Source: Gammaproteobacteria bacterium
GTDB lineage: Bacteria > Pseudomonadota > Gammaproteobacteria > Enterobacterales > Alteromonadaceae
Assembly: GCA_013373245.1 (NCBI GenBank)
Contig: JABXID010000153.1
Location: 1 to 60,009, forward strand
DNA length: 60,009 bases
Direction of reading: 5' to 3'
Shown here: positions 28,471 through 37,349 of the stretch, piece by piece
Numbering within the stretch: the first letter of the stretch is position 1
How the letters are laid out: each line of letters begins with the position of its first letter
Notes under the pieces: generated by a model
What the model was told of the DNA's origin: nothing
Databases searched by the model: none
What the model saw: the letters and a program-made list of their open reading frames with translations, nothing else
Translations under genes and position numbers: made by a program

Positions 28471-29447
28471 TGGCTAAAATGAACATGTTACAAGCAATCA
28501 ATTCAGCCCTTATGTTGAGCATGGAAGAACACGAAAAGTCTTGTGTGTTTGGTGAAGACGTTGGTTATTTTGGTGGTGTTTTTAGAGCGACTAGTGGTTT
28601 ACAAGAGAAGTTTGGAAAAAGTCGTGTGTTTAACACACCGTTAGTAGAACAAGGCATTATCGGTTTTGCAAATGGTTTGGCCGCTCAAGGCGTAAAAGCC
28701 ATTGCTGAAATCCAGTTTGCAGATTATATCTTCCCAGCGTTCGACCAAATCGTAAACGAAACTGCGAAATTTAGATATCGTTCTGGTAATGAATTTAACG
28801 TTGGCAATTTAGTTATCAGAACACCTTACGGTGGTGGTATTGCTGGTGGTTTGTACCATTCTCAATCGCCTGAAGCTTATTTTGCGCATACACCAGGGGT
28901 TAAAATTGTATTCCCTAGAAATGCGTATCAAGCTAAAGGTTTATTAATGTCTTCAATTGAAGCAAATGATCCAGTGATCTTTTTTGAACCTAAACGTTTA
29001 TATCGCGCATCAGTGGGTGAAGTTCCGGAAGATAAATATCTAATTCCTCTAGATAAAGCAGAGGTTGTTCAACAAGGTGAAGACATCACGTTATTGGCGT
29101 GGGGCGCTCAAGTAGAAATAATGGAAAAAGCGGCAGAGATGGCTAAAAAGGACAATATCTCTTGTGAAGTCATTGATTTACGTACCATAGTTCCATGGGA
29201 CGTTGAGACCGTCGCTAATTCAGTTTTGAAAACAGGCCGTTTAGTTGTTTCTCAAGAAGCACCACTGACTGGTGGTTTTGCTTCTGAAATTGCGGCAACG
29301 ATTCAACAGGAATGTTTTTTACATCTAGAATCACCTATCGAACGTGTTTGTGGCTTGGATACACCATACCCGCTAGCGCATGAAAAAGAATATATGGCCG
29401 ATCATCTAAAAGTGTATGAAGCCATTAAACGCAGTGTTAATTATTAA
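28470..29447 (+). CDS. bkdA2: Branched-chain 2-oxoacid dehydrogenase E1 beta subunit
   Basis: Partner of E1 alpha in the heterotetrameric decarboxylase, 325 residues. The transketolase pyrimidine-binding domain includes [15 protein letters not shown] and the glutamate-containing [17 protein letters not shown], and [16 protein letters not shown] is typical of the branched-chain type. A C-terminal transketolase domain follows ([27 protein letters not shown]). Starts inside the stop codon of bkdA1 and is followed 20 bp later by the E2 gene, which has a GGTTGGAG ribosome-binding site. Confidence 0.95.
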   Translation: MAKMNMLQAINSALMLSMEEHEKSCVFGEDVGYFGGVFRATSGLQEKFGKSRVFNTPLVEQGIIGFANGLAAQGVKAIAEIQFADYIFPAFDQIVNETAKFRYRSGNEFNVGNLVIRTPYGGGIAGGLYHSQSPEAYFAHTPGVKIVFPRNAYQAKGLLMSSIEANDPVIFFEPKRLYRASVGEVPEDKYLIPLDKAEVVQQGEDITLLAWGAQVEIMEKAAEMAKKDNISCEVIDLRTIVPWDVETVANSVLKTGRLVVSQEAPLTGGFASEIAATIQQECFLHLESPIERVCGLDTPYPLAHEKEYMADHLKVYEAIKRSVNY

Positions 29448-29467
29448 GATCAGGTTGGAGTTTTAAA

Positions 29468-31084
29468 ATGAGTAAAGATTTTATATTACCTGATATCGGC
29501 GAAGGTATTGTCGAGTGTGAAGTGGTTGAATGGCTGGTGAAAGAAGGCGATGAAATCAAAGAAGATCAACCGATTTGCGATGTAATGACCGACAAAGCAT
29601 TAGTGCAAATTCCAGCGGTTTCAGATGGAATCGTTAGCAAAATTTATTATCAGAAAGGTGAAATCGCCAAAGTTCATGAACCTTTGTTTGCGTTGTCATC
29701 ATCGACTGAAGGCAACGTAGAAAATTCACCAACGCAAGCTGTGACGGATCAAATACTAGATCGATCGCCAGTGAAAGATACACCGCTTTCAACAGGCGGC
29801 ATGCAATTACAAATTGAAGACTTCTTATTGCCTGATATTGGTGAAGGTATCGTTGAATGTGAAGTTGTAGAATGGTTAGTGGCTGAGGGCGACGACGTAA
29901 AAGAAGACCAAGCGATTTGTGATGTAATGACCGACAAAGCGCTGGTGCAAATTCCAGCTAAGTCGGATGGTAAAATAGAAAAGTTATATTATGAAAAAGG
30001 CGAAATTGCCAAAGTTCATGAGCCACTATTTGCCTTATCTGTTGTCACTCAACAAAACACCACTGCAAAGGCCAAACGGCAAGCAGACGTATCAAAAGTC
30101 GAAAAAGTAGAGACTGCATCAGTACAATCAACAGAAAACCAACAATCGGTTGAGTCTTCTGCACGTAAAAAAGCGGTGGCGTCACCAGCGGTACGCCGCT
30201 TAGCCCGTGAAATGAATATTGATATTACTCAGGTTAAAGGCAGCGGCGAAAAAGGTCGTGTTTTTAAAGATGATTTAAGAAATCATAATTCACAAACAGT
30301 AAACATCGAATCTCAAGCATCAAAACCGGTTAGTCAGGCAAGTGTCAACACAACAGCGCAGAATGATTCATCGAATAAAGTGGATCATGTCGAGCCTATA
30401 AAAGGTGTGAAAGCTGCAATGGCTAATGCAATGCAAGCGTCAGTGTCTACGATTCCGCATTTCACATATACCGATGAAATCGATTTAACTGAGCTGTACG
30501 AGATCAGAAAACAGTTAAAACCTCAGTATGAAGAACAGGGCATTAAGTTAACTATGATGTCGTTTTTCATCAAGGCATTGTCCTTGGCATTAAAAGAATT
30601 CCCAATCATGAATTCAACGCCAAACGCTGAGTGCACAGAATTAACGTATTTATCTGAGCACAACATAGGTATGGCGGTTGATTCAAAAGTTGGCTTGTTA
30701 GTGCCAAATGTTAAATCTTGCCAGAATAAGAGCATTAAACACATTGCACAAGAGGTGGCTGAGATCACCAATCAAGCGCGAGCTGGCCGACTTATGCCAG
30801 AGCAAATGAAAGGTGGCACGATAACTATTTCTAACATCGGTGCAATTGGCGGTATTAGTGCAACACCAATCATCAATAAACCTGAAGTGGCGATTGTTGC
30901 GTTAGGCAAACTACAAGAGTTACCTCGCTTTAACGCCGAAGGCAGCGTAGAAGCGCGTCGTATCATGACGGTAAGCTGGTCTGGCGACCATCGTATTATT
31001 GACGGTGGCACGATAGCGAGATTCAATAACTTGTGGTGCAGCTATTTGCAAAACCCTTCGAGTATGTTGATGAATCTAGTGTAA
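29468..31084 (+). CDS. bkdB: Branched-chain 2-oxoacid dehydrogenase E2 with two lipoyl domains
   Basis: Dihydrolipoyl acyltransferase core of the complex, moving the branched acyl group to CoA. The 538 residues hold two lipoyl domains (about 4-77 and 118-191), each with a lipoylation lysine in TDKALVQIP (Lys43 and Lys157). A Ser/Gln-rich linker, a peripheral-subunit-binding domain near 232-268 (VRRLAREMNIDITQVKGSGE) and the acyltransferase domain with GDHRIIDGG near its end follow. The two lipoyl domains are identical at 63 of 74 positions, unusually close and suggesting a recent duplication or ongoing conversion; many branched-chain E2 proteins have a single one. Last gene of the operon, followed by a terminator. 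Confidence 0.95.
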   Translation: MSKDFILPDIGEGIVECEVVEWLVKEGDEIKEDQPICDVMTDKALVQIPAVSDGIVSKIYYQKGEIAKVHEPLFALSSSTEGNVENSPTQAVTDQILDRSPVKDTPLSTGGMQLQIEDFLLPDIGEGIVECEVVEWLVAEGDDVKEDQAICDVMTDKALVQIPAKSDGKIEKLYYEKGEIAKVHEPLFALSVVTQQNTTAKAKRQADVSKVEKVETASVQSTENQQSVESSARKKAVASPAVRRLAREMNIDITQVKGSGEKGRVFKDDLRNHNSQTVNIESQASKPVSQASVNTTAQNDSSNKVDHVEPIKGVKAAMANAMQASVSTIPHFTYTDEIDLTELYEIRKQLKPQYEEQGIKLTMMSFFIKALSLALKEFPIMNSTPNAECTELTYLSEHNIGMAVDSKVGLLVPNVKSCQNKSIKHIAQEVAEITNQARAGRLMPEQMKGGTITISNIGAIGGISATPIINKPEVAIVALGKLQELPRFNAEGSVEARRIMTVSWSGDHRIIDGGTIARFNNLWCSYLQNPSSMLMNLV

Positions 31085-31111
31085 GCATTAGATTTTAAAA
31101 AACTAATAGAG

Positions 31112-31166
31112 AAAAAAGCGCTGTTTCGATAAAGTCATCACATGATTTTTTGAAACGGCGTTTTTT
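31112..31166 (+). terminator. Terminator of the bkd operon
   Basis: AAAAAGCGCTGTTTC (from 31113) pairs with GAAACGGCGTTTTTT (to 31166) with two G-U wobbles across a 24-nt loop, followed by TTG. The long loop makes it less typical, but position and T-run fit. Confidence 0.65.
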
Positions 31167-31208
31167 GTCTCAAACGCTTTTAAGTTACCAACCTATATGT
31201 GAGTTTCA

Positions 31209-33056
31209 GTGGAAACCAACTTAAAGAATTTTTACATTCCCGACGAGCAATCAATTTATTTGTTGTCAGCCAACGATGCAAAAAAGCTTCGTAACTGGGT
31301 TGAGTTGTGTAAAAAACAATTGGTTAAAATGGGGTACTCAGATGTTGAACTGATTGGTAAAGGCGCTTATGGCTTTGTATTTGTTGGTACTAATAATGGA
31401 AATCAACAACGAGTATTTAAGTTTTCCAGGATCACCTTGCCGCAATCGGTGAGAGAAAAGATGGAAGAAGAAGCGTTTATGTTAAGTAAACTCTCTCATC
31501 CTAATATTCCAAACTTTCTCGCGTATGAAACAGTGAAAAAACAAGGCATTCTTGTTATGGAGCGAGGTCAGGGCACTGATCTTCACGAGTTGTCTAAGCT
31601 AAAGGGAAAACTGCCTGTTAAGACCATTGTCGAAATCGCCATACAATTGGCTGATATCTTAAACTATCTTCGACAAGTTAAAGTGTTAGCTGGTAGTGGT
31701 CAATATGAAAACAAACCTGTTATCCATGGAGATATTAAACCGTCCAACCTAGTTTGGGACGAGCAGACAAATAAGCTTTCGTTAATTGATTGGGGCTCTT
31801 GTGTATTTTCGCAGTTGGATCATCAGGGTAATCCAGTGATGAATAATGTCATGGAGCTTATGTCCGCCGATATGCAAAATACCAATGCTAAACTCGGCGA
31901 CGTATATTTTATTGGCAAAGAGCAACTTAACGGCGAATTATCGACACCTAGATTCGATGAACAAGGAGCAGCAGCCACGTTATATGCGTTAGCATCAAAT
32001 CAAAACTGTCGATATGGAACAGGAGCTATTCCTGTTTCTTCTCTAGGCTTGCCCAAAGTGCTGGCTGATTCACTGGCACAAATGATGAGTGACGACAAAC
32101 AAAGTCGAATTGAAGCAGGCGATCGCTTTTTGAGTCAGTCGAAGCTGATGTCGAATTGGTATTTGCCCGATATTGCACTGCAGCCATTAACTGCAAGTTT
32201 ACCAATATGGCGAAAAACCTCACAACAATCCCTCGACACTGTCGTTTATTCATCAAGAAAGTCATTTTTACGACAACAAGACAGCAACGACGAATTAAGT
32301 AACGTTAAAGACGCGCAATTAGATAAATACTATAAAAACTACTTACAAGGCATGGGTGATAACGAAAAGGCGTTTGTCGCAGCGGTAAGTCGTTTAAGTG
32401 AATTTCCATTGGTTGGTGGTCTGGCGATCCATTGGCAAGAAGAGGGCATTTACGTAGATTCAAACTTAAATTTATTTGATGAAACGGTCCGAAAGAGTGT
32501 CACTGAAACCATCAATAACATGGTGGATTTGGCTCGCAGTTTGTCAATTCGAGAGGGTACATTTAAAAGCTGCTTGTTTGATGCGAAACATACTATTCAT
32601 GTCGAAAGAAACTCAACAGATAAACCGTTTATTGTTGAAGACAACGCCTACATTCCTTTTGAAACAACTGACGTCCCAGGAATTGAACAAGGCAAACAGC
32701 ATTCATATTTCGAAGACGGAGACGATCCAGACGAACGTCTAACCTTGCCCTCGCAAATCATGACGCACATTATCGCACTTAACGAAATTCACCACACCGG
32801 ATGTATTATTTTCGAAGTATTGCCTAAACACTTAAAAATTCACAATTATTACCACTTGTTGGACATATCTAAACAACAAGAATTTGCACAGCATTTAGCA
32901 GGTATTATCAATAACATAAAGTACATAGAAGGTGTTGGGGTCTCAGGCTTTATGAAACTGCCGTATAAAGACGCCAAATTTTTTGAATATCAACAACAAC
33001 GTGGGGATTTGTACTATCCAGCTAACCCAAAACAAATAACAAAAATCAGGGAATAA
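31209..33056 (+). CDS. Serine/threonine protein kinase-like protein with unknown C-terminal domain
   Basis: Eukaryotic-type kinase of 615 residues, without a membrane segment. Glycine loop GKGAYGFV at 50-57, ATP-binding lysine Lys71 in VFKFS, alpha-C glutamate near 88, catalytic loop HGDIKPSN at 173-180 (Asp175, Asn180), and the metal motif as DWG at 194-196 instead of DFG. After about residue 330 a region of nearly 290 residues has no domain I recognise; it contains an acidic YFEDGDDPDER and a second folded unit at the end. The start is GTG (31209), because an ATG just upstream runs at once into a stop. It lies between the bkd terminator and a minus-strand group, alone on its strand. Substrate unknown. 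Confidence 0.82.
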   Translation: METNLKNFYIPDEQSIYLLSANDAKKLRNWVELCKKQLVKMGYSDVELIGKGAYGFVFVGTNNGNQQRVFKFSRITLPQSVREKMEEEAFMLSKLSHPNIPNFLAYETVKKQGILVMERGQGTDLHELSKLKGKLPVKTIVEIAIQLADILNYLRQVKVLAGSGQYENKPVIHGDIKPSNLVWDEQTNKLSLIDWGSCVFSQLDHQGNPVMNNVMELMSADMQNTNAKLGDVYFIGKEQLNGELSTPRFDEQGAAATLYALASNQNCRYGTGAIPVSSLGLPKVLADSLAQMMSDDKQSRIEAGDRFLSQSKLMSNWYLPDIALQPLTASLPIWRKTSQQSLDTVVYSSRKSFLRQQDSNDELSNVKDAQLDKYYKNYLQGMGDNEKAFVAAVSRLSEFPLVGGLAIHWQEEGIYVDSNLNLFDETVRKSVTETINNMVDLARSLSIREGTFKSCLFDAKHTIHVERNSTDKPFIVEDNAYIPFETTDVPGIEQGKQHSYFEDGDDPDERLTLPSQIMTHIIALNEIHHTGCIIFEVLPKHLKIHNYYHLLDISKQQEFAQHLAGIINNIKYIEGVGVSGFMKLPYKDAKFFEYQQQRGDLYYPANPKQITKIRE

Positions 33057-33142
33057 TTACCTAGATCTGTTTATTGACTAACCTTGAACTGCCAGATTTG
33101 TTTTTCAATAGGAAGTAATTGACCTGAGCTTTTTTCGAAATG

Positions 33143-33283
33143 AGATTGTCACAGCACTCGACATTTTTTATTACGCGGATAAAAGGCCGCGACATGTGGC
33201 GTATTAAAGTTTGGCTAAAATTAGCGAAGAAAGAGCGCAAGTCAAACGTTTTGAGTCCTTTTGAGTGACTTGTAATAAATCTT
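33143..33283 (-). repeat. Possible dispersed intergenic repeat
   Basis: The interval between the kinase stop and the small membrane protein has no convincing gene. It holds a compact palindrome-rich core: CGCGG/CCGCG around 8 bases (33176-33193) and an imperfect palindrome centred on ACATGT just after it. Its minus-strand translation (SHSKGLKTFDLRSFFANF) recalls spurious translations often called in Alteromonadales intergenic DNA, from memory only. No second copy occurs in this window. A genome self-comparison would settle it. Confidence 0.25.
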
Positions 33284-33565
33284 TTAGCCGGAAACAGCAA
33301 AACCAATAAAACAAATAATGACTAATATCCACCAGAATGTTCTCAATGCTAAATATTTACGAACTAGAGGATCTTTATATGTTTTATTTTCTCTCCTAGC
33401 TTCAGCCCAAAAGTTGGATACATTTAACCAGGAATAACTAGGCTCTGATTCCATTTTATAGCCAAGTTCATCAAACCTAAATTTAATTTTACTGGCTAAA
33501 ATAGGAAAGCCTAGTTGTACGATAGCCAACATAGCGAAGGCAACGAAAAATAAATATTGCATCAT
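33284..33565 (-). CDS. Small two-helix membrane protein, unknown
   Basis: Protein of 93 residues with a hydrophobic N-terminal segment (about 3-25, FFVAFAMLAIVQLGFPIL), a polar middle rich in charged residues (WAEARRENKTYKDP) and a C-terminal membrane segment (about 72-92, FWWILVIICFIGFAVSG). Family not recognised. The clear two-helix design and charge distribution argue for a real protein although no good ribosome-binding site precedes it. It lies 171 bp downstream of the receiver-TPR gene on the same strand and may share its transcript. Confidence 0.6.
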   Translation of the reverse strand: MMQYLFFVAFAMLAIVQLGFPILASKIKFRFDELGYKMESEPSYSWLNVSNFWAEARRENKTYKDPLVRKYLALRTFWWILVIICFIGFAVSG

Positions 33566-33736
33566 AGACTTATAACGCCCTTATCCATACAAGGTGCTCA
33601 GAAGTTAGATTTATTCATAACTTTACAGTAAGGCAATTTTACTTACTTTCACAGCTAGATGTTAGAGAGTTCTGCTACTGTGGGAATGAAATTTTGTTCG
33701 GGACCTGTGGCGTTAAAATAAGGTAAAACGCTCTGG

Positions 33737-35377
33737 TCACTTGCCTTGAAGTTTTACATATTGTTTGTTTAAGTCATCAAGACGTTTTTGGTGGCTCTCA
33801 GCGATAGGCATACCATCGACAATTTTGTGAACGGCCTTACAACGCTCAAGCAGTTCCCATTTTTTCTTAGGTGTTTTTTCTATCATTGCAATTAACGCTT
33901 GCAATAGGTTAAGGGCACTACCAGTGTTCATAGGCGCAATTTCAAGCGACTTTTCAAAATACTTGCAGGCTTCGTCGAGTTCACCTTTTGTATACTTTTC
34001 AATGCCTTCACGGTTAAGTTGTTTCACCGCTTGCATGCTTTCTTTAGATGAGTCGTGTGCTTCAACGATCATCTTTTGGCTAAACTCATCGAGTTCGGTG
34101 CCACTGTTTTTGATTTGTTCGGCGTATTCAATTGCTTTATCAAACTCGCCGATTTTCATCATCAATGAAATACCGTCCGCCAATAATTCGGAAGGGAAGT
34201 CTACTTCTTCTTCTTCCATTTCATCGGCGAGCTTAAAAAACTCTTTTTTCGCTTTGTAATTTAAACCTTGGGCTGAGTCTAGCCGCGCCATACAAATCTT
34301 TTCAAAGTCTTCTTGTTTAAACTCGGTAAACGACGAGCTTTCACGCTTTGAACGTTGGAGCGCGTATATTGCTTCTTGATTGAAGCGGCGTTTTTTAATG
34401 TCGTCATTTTCAAGTCCGCAAATATCTATGATGTTGCGGATATGATTTAAGATGTGACGGTAATCTTTTTTAAAGGCGTGAGAGGTTAAATCAACGACGT
34501 TGCTACAGGCTTTTATTGACGCTTCAAAATCTTCGTTCATTTTCGCCACTGAGCTCAATTTGTATTGACGTGAAACAGAATAGGGCGACTTTTCTATACC
34601 AGATCTTATCCAGTCGTAGGCTTGCTCTAAATCATCCGTTTGCAGATAACAATCTGTGATGATGTCGTAGGCTGTGACATTAAATTTACTTTGTAACACA
34701 GCTTCTTTGGCAAACTTAATGGCTTCTAAATATCGTTTTTTAAATTGCAGTACTTTAGCTTTATATATCAACGCCCAATTTATGCGTTTCTTTTCTAAAA
34801 ATTTATCAACAAATTGTTCCAGTTCGTCGTATTTTTCCAGCTTAAATAGAACTTCGGCTTTGTATTTGTACGATGTAGATTTATGACGAGGGTGTAATTC
34901 AATAATTTTATTAATGATTTGTAACGATTTTGGATAATCGAGTTTATCCATGGCGCTGTAAAAGGGCACAAAAATCTGTTTTTTTGCCCATGCTTTACCA
35001 ACACGCTGTACTAATAAGCTTTGAGAAAATGGTTTGACGATATAATCATCAGGCATCACCTCAAGAGCACCAACAACCAGTGTAGATAGCGCTTCGCCTG
35101 TTACCAAAATCGCGATGCTAGAGGTTTTAATAAAGTGTCTTTCTTTTAACTCTTCAAACAATTGTCTGCCATTACGCCCTTCACCGAGGTTGTAATCGAT
35201 AAAGACAATGTCGAAACTGCTTTTTTGGCACATATTAATAGCGGCTTCGCCGGTATGTGCTATCGAAACCTTCTCGGCGTTCATGTTAGTGAGCATGCTC
35301 CGCATCATTACTTGAAACGGTTTCTGATCGTCAACGATAAGAACTGTTTTGCCTTCGAAGGTGAAATTGTTTTTCAA
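33737..35377 (-). CDS. Receiver-domain protein with TPR-like repeats
   Basis: Cytoplasmic signalling protein of 546 residues. The N-terminal receiver domain has all key residues: Asp16-Asp17 acidic pair, phospho-acceptor Asp61 in VFIDYNLGEG, Thr93 in ILVTGEA and Lys115 in YIVKPFS. The remaining 420 residues are helical hairpins of TPR type (AEVLFKLEKYDELEQF, AKVLQFKKRYLEAIKFA, ACKYFEKSLEIAPMNTGSALN near the end). There is no DNA-binding or enzymatic output, so it likely works by protein contacts. The start is a TTG: an in-frame stop lies a few codons upstream and no ATG or GTG precedes the receiver domain. No histidine kinase is adjacent, so its partner is encoded elsewhere. Confidence 0.88.
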   Translation of the reverse strand: MKNNFTFEGKTVLIVDDQKPFQVMMRSMLTNMNAEKVSIAHTGEAAINMCQKSSFDIVFIDYNLGEGRNGRQLFEELKERHFIKTSSIAILVTGEALSTLVVGALEVMPDDYIVKPFSQSLLVQRVGKAWAKKQIFVPFYSAMDKLDYPKSLQIINKIIELHPRHKSTSYKYKAEVLFKLEKYDELEQFVDKFLEKKRINWALIYKAKVLQFKKRYLEAIKFAKEAVLQSKFNVTAYDIITDCYLQTDDLEQAYDWIRSGIEKSPYSVSRQYKLSSVAKMNEDFEASIKACSNVVDLTSHAFKKDYRHILNHIRNIIDICGLENDDIKKRRFNQEAIYALQRSKRESSSFTEFKQEDFEKICMARLDSAQGLNYKAKKEFFKLADEMEEEEVDFPSELLADGISLMMKIGEFDKAIEYAEQIKNSGTELDEFSQKMIVEAHDSSKESMQAVKQLNREGIEKYTKGELDEACKYFEKSLEIAPMNTGSALNLLQALIAMIEKTPKKKWELLERCKAVHKIVDGMPIAESHQKRLDDLNKQYVKLQGK

Positions 35378-35586
35378 AATAAGACTACTTTAGATTTGAC
35401 CTAACTACATTCTTGTAATTTTAACCGTAAATTCAAGTATTATTTTTTAAATTCTAACGGTTATCTCAAATTGAGTGTACAGGCAAAGGAACAAAAATCC
35501 GAGCGCATTTTTTAAGGTTAGTTACCCAATGTGCGCTCATTCCATGCGCGACGTTAAACGATAGAGTTTATTAAAGCCCAGAAAGC

Positions 35587-35619
35587 AAAAAACCGAGTTT
35601 AAATAAATAAACTCGGTTT
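35587..35619 (-). terminator. Terminator of the tRNA-Tyr gene
   Basis: On the minus strand AAACCGAGTTT and AAACTCGGTTT form an 11-bp perfect stem around an 8-nt loop, followed by a run of six T. It lies just beyond the CCA end of the tRNA. Confidence 0.88.
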
Positions 35620-35630
35620 CTCTAAATAAG

Positions 35631-35715
35631 TGGTGGAGGGAGGTGGATTCGAACCACCGAAGGCGGAGCCGTCAGATTTACAGTCTGATCCCTTTGGCCA
35701 CTCGGGAACCCCTCC
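35631..35715 (-). tRNA. tRNA-Tyr (anticodon GTA)
   Basis: An 85-nt class II tRNA read on the minus strand, CCA end encoded. The acceptor stem GGAGGGG pairs with TCCCTCC; anticodon GTA lies at 35681-35679 in the loop CTGTAAA closed by TCAGA/TCTGA. A long variable arm (CGGCTCCGCC) and the T-arm GGTGG-TTCGAAT-CCACC are intact. It is a single gene with its own promoter and terminator, unlike the tandem tyrT copies of E. coli. Confidence 0.97.
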
Positions 35716-35732
35716 AGCAATTTACGGAGCGC

Positions 35733-35760
35733 ATAATAACAAATCATTTAGCGCTGTAAA
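35733..35760 (-). promoter_or_regulatory. Promoter of tRNA-Tyr
   Basis: On the minus strand TTTACA (35760-35755), a 16-bp spacer and TATTAT (35738-35733) are followed by a GC-rich discriminator, GCGCTCCG, typical of stable-RNA promoters under stringent control. The predicted start is about 11 nt before the mature tRNA. Confidence 0.65.
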
Positions 35761-35828
35761 TAAATAATTAAAGTTTTCTTACTGACTGCCGCTTTATTAT
35801 CCATAAGCAGGTTGGTTTAGAAGTATAT

Positions 35829-36395
35829 ATGCAATTATCAGAGTTAGAAACGAGTGAGGTCACGGCTGTAAAAAGCGGTGTTATTCGTGAATCTGATTTT
35901 TACCGCGAATTAAAAAGCGCTACTGATACCGGCCATCAACAAACCTTTGCTTTAATTTTGTCGATGCTCAGCAATGACGCCAGAGATTTAGACGAATTTC
36001 ATCAGCCTAGAACAAAACCTGCAACCAATAAAACTGATTTATACAAACAGTTTAATATCCAAGCGAAAACATTGCGTGGTGATTTAAGTGCAGAACGTTC
36101 GCTTAAATTCAATGCACTAACACAGCAAAAATTTCGTCAAACGCTTCAATTAGAGCTCGCCGTCAAGCCTGAAGCTTTATTGCCGAATCAAATGTCTGAT
36201 ATTAAACCAGAGGTTTATAACAACCTTGATATAAATGTGCGGTCTCGGTTAAAGGCTGAAAATAGCGGCAGCGAAAATTCAAAAAATCAAATTGCTGAGA
36301 ATGCTAACTCACAAATTAAAGACGGCAAGGACATTGACGTCGAATCCTGGTTTAAGGTGTTAGAGGAGTCACGTACCTTATCCATGATGGCTTAA
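35829..36395 (+). CDS. VC2046/SO_2500-family protein of unknown function
   Basis: A 188-residue soluble protein whose N-terminal region resembles the VC2046/SO_2500 family of Vibrio and Shewanella: VIRESDFYRELKSATDTG followed by FALILSMLSNDARD is the recognisable core. Some annotations call that family QueD-like, but none of the histidine and cysteine residues of a QueD active site are seen, so I give no enzymatic role. The C-terminal part is polar and Asn/Glu-rich. It is a single gene, divergent from tRNA-Tyr. The family assignment is from memory. Confidence 0.6.
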   Translation: MQLSELETSEVTAVKSGVIRESDFYRELKSATDTGHQQTFALILSMLSNDARDLDEFHQPRTKPATNKTDLYKQFNIQAKTLRGDLSAERSLKFNALTQQKFRQTLQLELAVKPEALLPNQMSDIKPEVYNNLDINVRSRLKAENSGSENSKNQIAENANSQIKDGKDIDVESWFKVLEESRTLSMMA

Positions 36396-36568
36396 TCTAC
36401 TATTTTGCACCCACTAAAATTATCTGCTCTATTCAACCGCTTATTGCTTTTTCTATTCGTTACGCCTTTTTTAAACAGCTCCCTCGACTTAGAAATTTAT
36501 CAATGTATTTAATCTTAAATTACAATAACCACGTAATCTTTATATGTTTAAAAAGGTAGAGAGGTTTG

Positions 36569-37231
36569 ATGACTACATTAATTAATGCTGATTTTGAACA
36601 GCGTGTGGTAATAACACCTGAGCAATATAAGTGGGTAGATTCTCCAATGAAAGGTGTCGAACGCATGATGTTGGACCGAGTAGGTGACGAAGTCGCTAGG
36701 GCAACGTCAATAGTAAGGTATGCTCCACACAGTGAATTTACATCTCACGTGCACACGGGTGGTGAGGAATTTCTTGTTTTAGATGGCGTGTTTTCGGATG
36801 AACACCAATCTTATGGCAAAGGTTGTTACGTTAGAAATCCAATTGGCACCAGCCATACGCCTAAAATTGGTAAAGAGGGCGCAACGATATTTGTTAAATT
36901 GCAACAATTTAAACCGGCTGATACTGAACAACAAGTTATCGATACAAACGAACAACTTTGGCATCAAGGTATGGTTAATGGTTTAACAGTAATGCCATTA
37001 CATAATTTTGAAACCGAAAATGTGGCCTTAGTAAAGTGGGCTCCCAATACGCAATTTAATGCTCACAAACATTGGGGAGGTGAAGAAATATTGGTGCTAG
37101 AGGGAACATTTTATGATGAGCACGGTTGTTATCCTCAAGGTACGTGGTTGCGCAGCCCCCATTTAAGTGAACACTGCCCATATACCAAAGACGACGGAGC
37201 GCTGATTTACGTAAAGACAGGACATTTGTGA
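36569..37231 (+). CDS. Tandem ChrR-like cupin protein
   Basis: A 220-residue protein made of two similar ChrR-type cupin domains. Each has the metal-binding pattern: SHVHTGGEEFLVLDGVFSDE in the first and AHKHWGGEEILVLEGTFYDE in the second, each followed by a Gly-Tyr/Trp turn and R-(N/S)-P, then a histidine of the second motif (TSHTP; SEHCP). It has no zinc-binding anti-sigma domain, so it is not a full ChrR anti-sigma factor, and no sigma factor gene is adjacent. The ATG at 36569 directly follows a TTG and is preceded by AGAGAGG. Likely a metal-dependent cupin enzyme or stress protein; substrate unknown. Confidence 0.82.
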   Translation: MTTLINADFEQRVVITPEQYKWVDSPMKGVERMMLDRVGDEVARATSIVRYAPHSEFTSHVHTGGEEFLVLDGVFSDEHQSYGKGCYVRNPIGTSHTPKIGKEGATIFVKLQQFKPADTEQQVIDTNEQLWHQGMVNGLTVMPLHNFETENVALVKWAPNTQFNAHKHWGGEEILVLEGTFYDEHGCYPQGTWLRSPHLSEHCPYTKDDGALIYVKTGHL

Positions 37232-37305
37232 TGTAAATTTCTAGACTTATTCAGATAATCGCAGTACAAGAACATTTCTGCAATTTCATTTATTTTTTAA
37301 CTCGT

Positions 37306-37311
37306 TATAAT
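37306..37311 (+). promoter_or_regulatory. Predicted -10 element of ydiJ
   Basis: An exact TATAAT about 39 bp before the ydiJ ATG, preceded by a weak -35 (TTTCAT at 37284-37289, spacer 16). It predicts a short leader of roughly 32 nt. Confidence 0.45.
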
Positions 37312-37349
37312 CGCGGTATTACTATGTTTTTATCGACTAACCTGTATTT

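Noticed and set aside
33061-33306. 81-codon minus-strand frame after the kinase gene
   Set aside because: It overlaps the small membrane protein gene, has no ribosome-binding site or fold-like pattern, and spans the palindromic core; I treat the DNA as intergenic or repeat.
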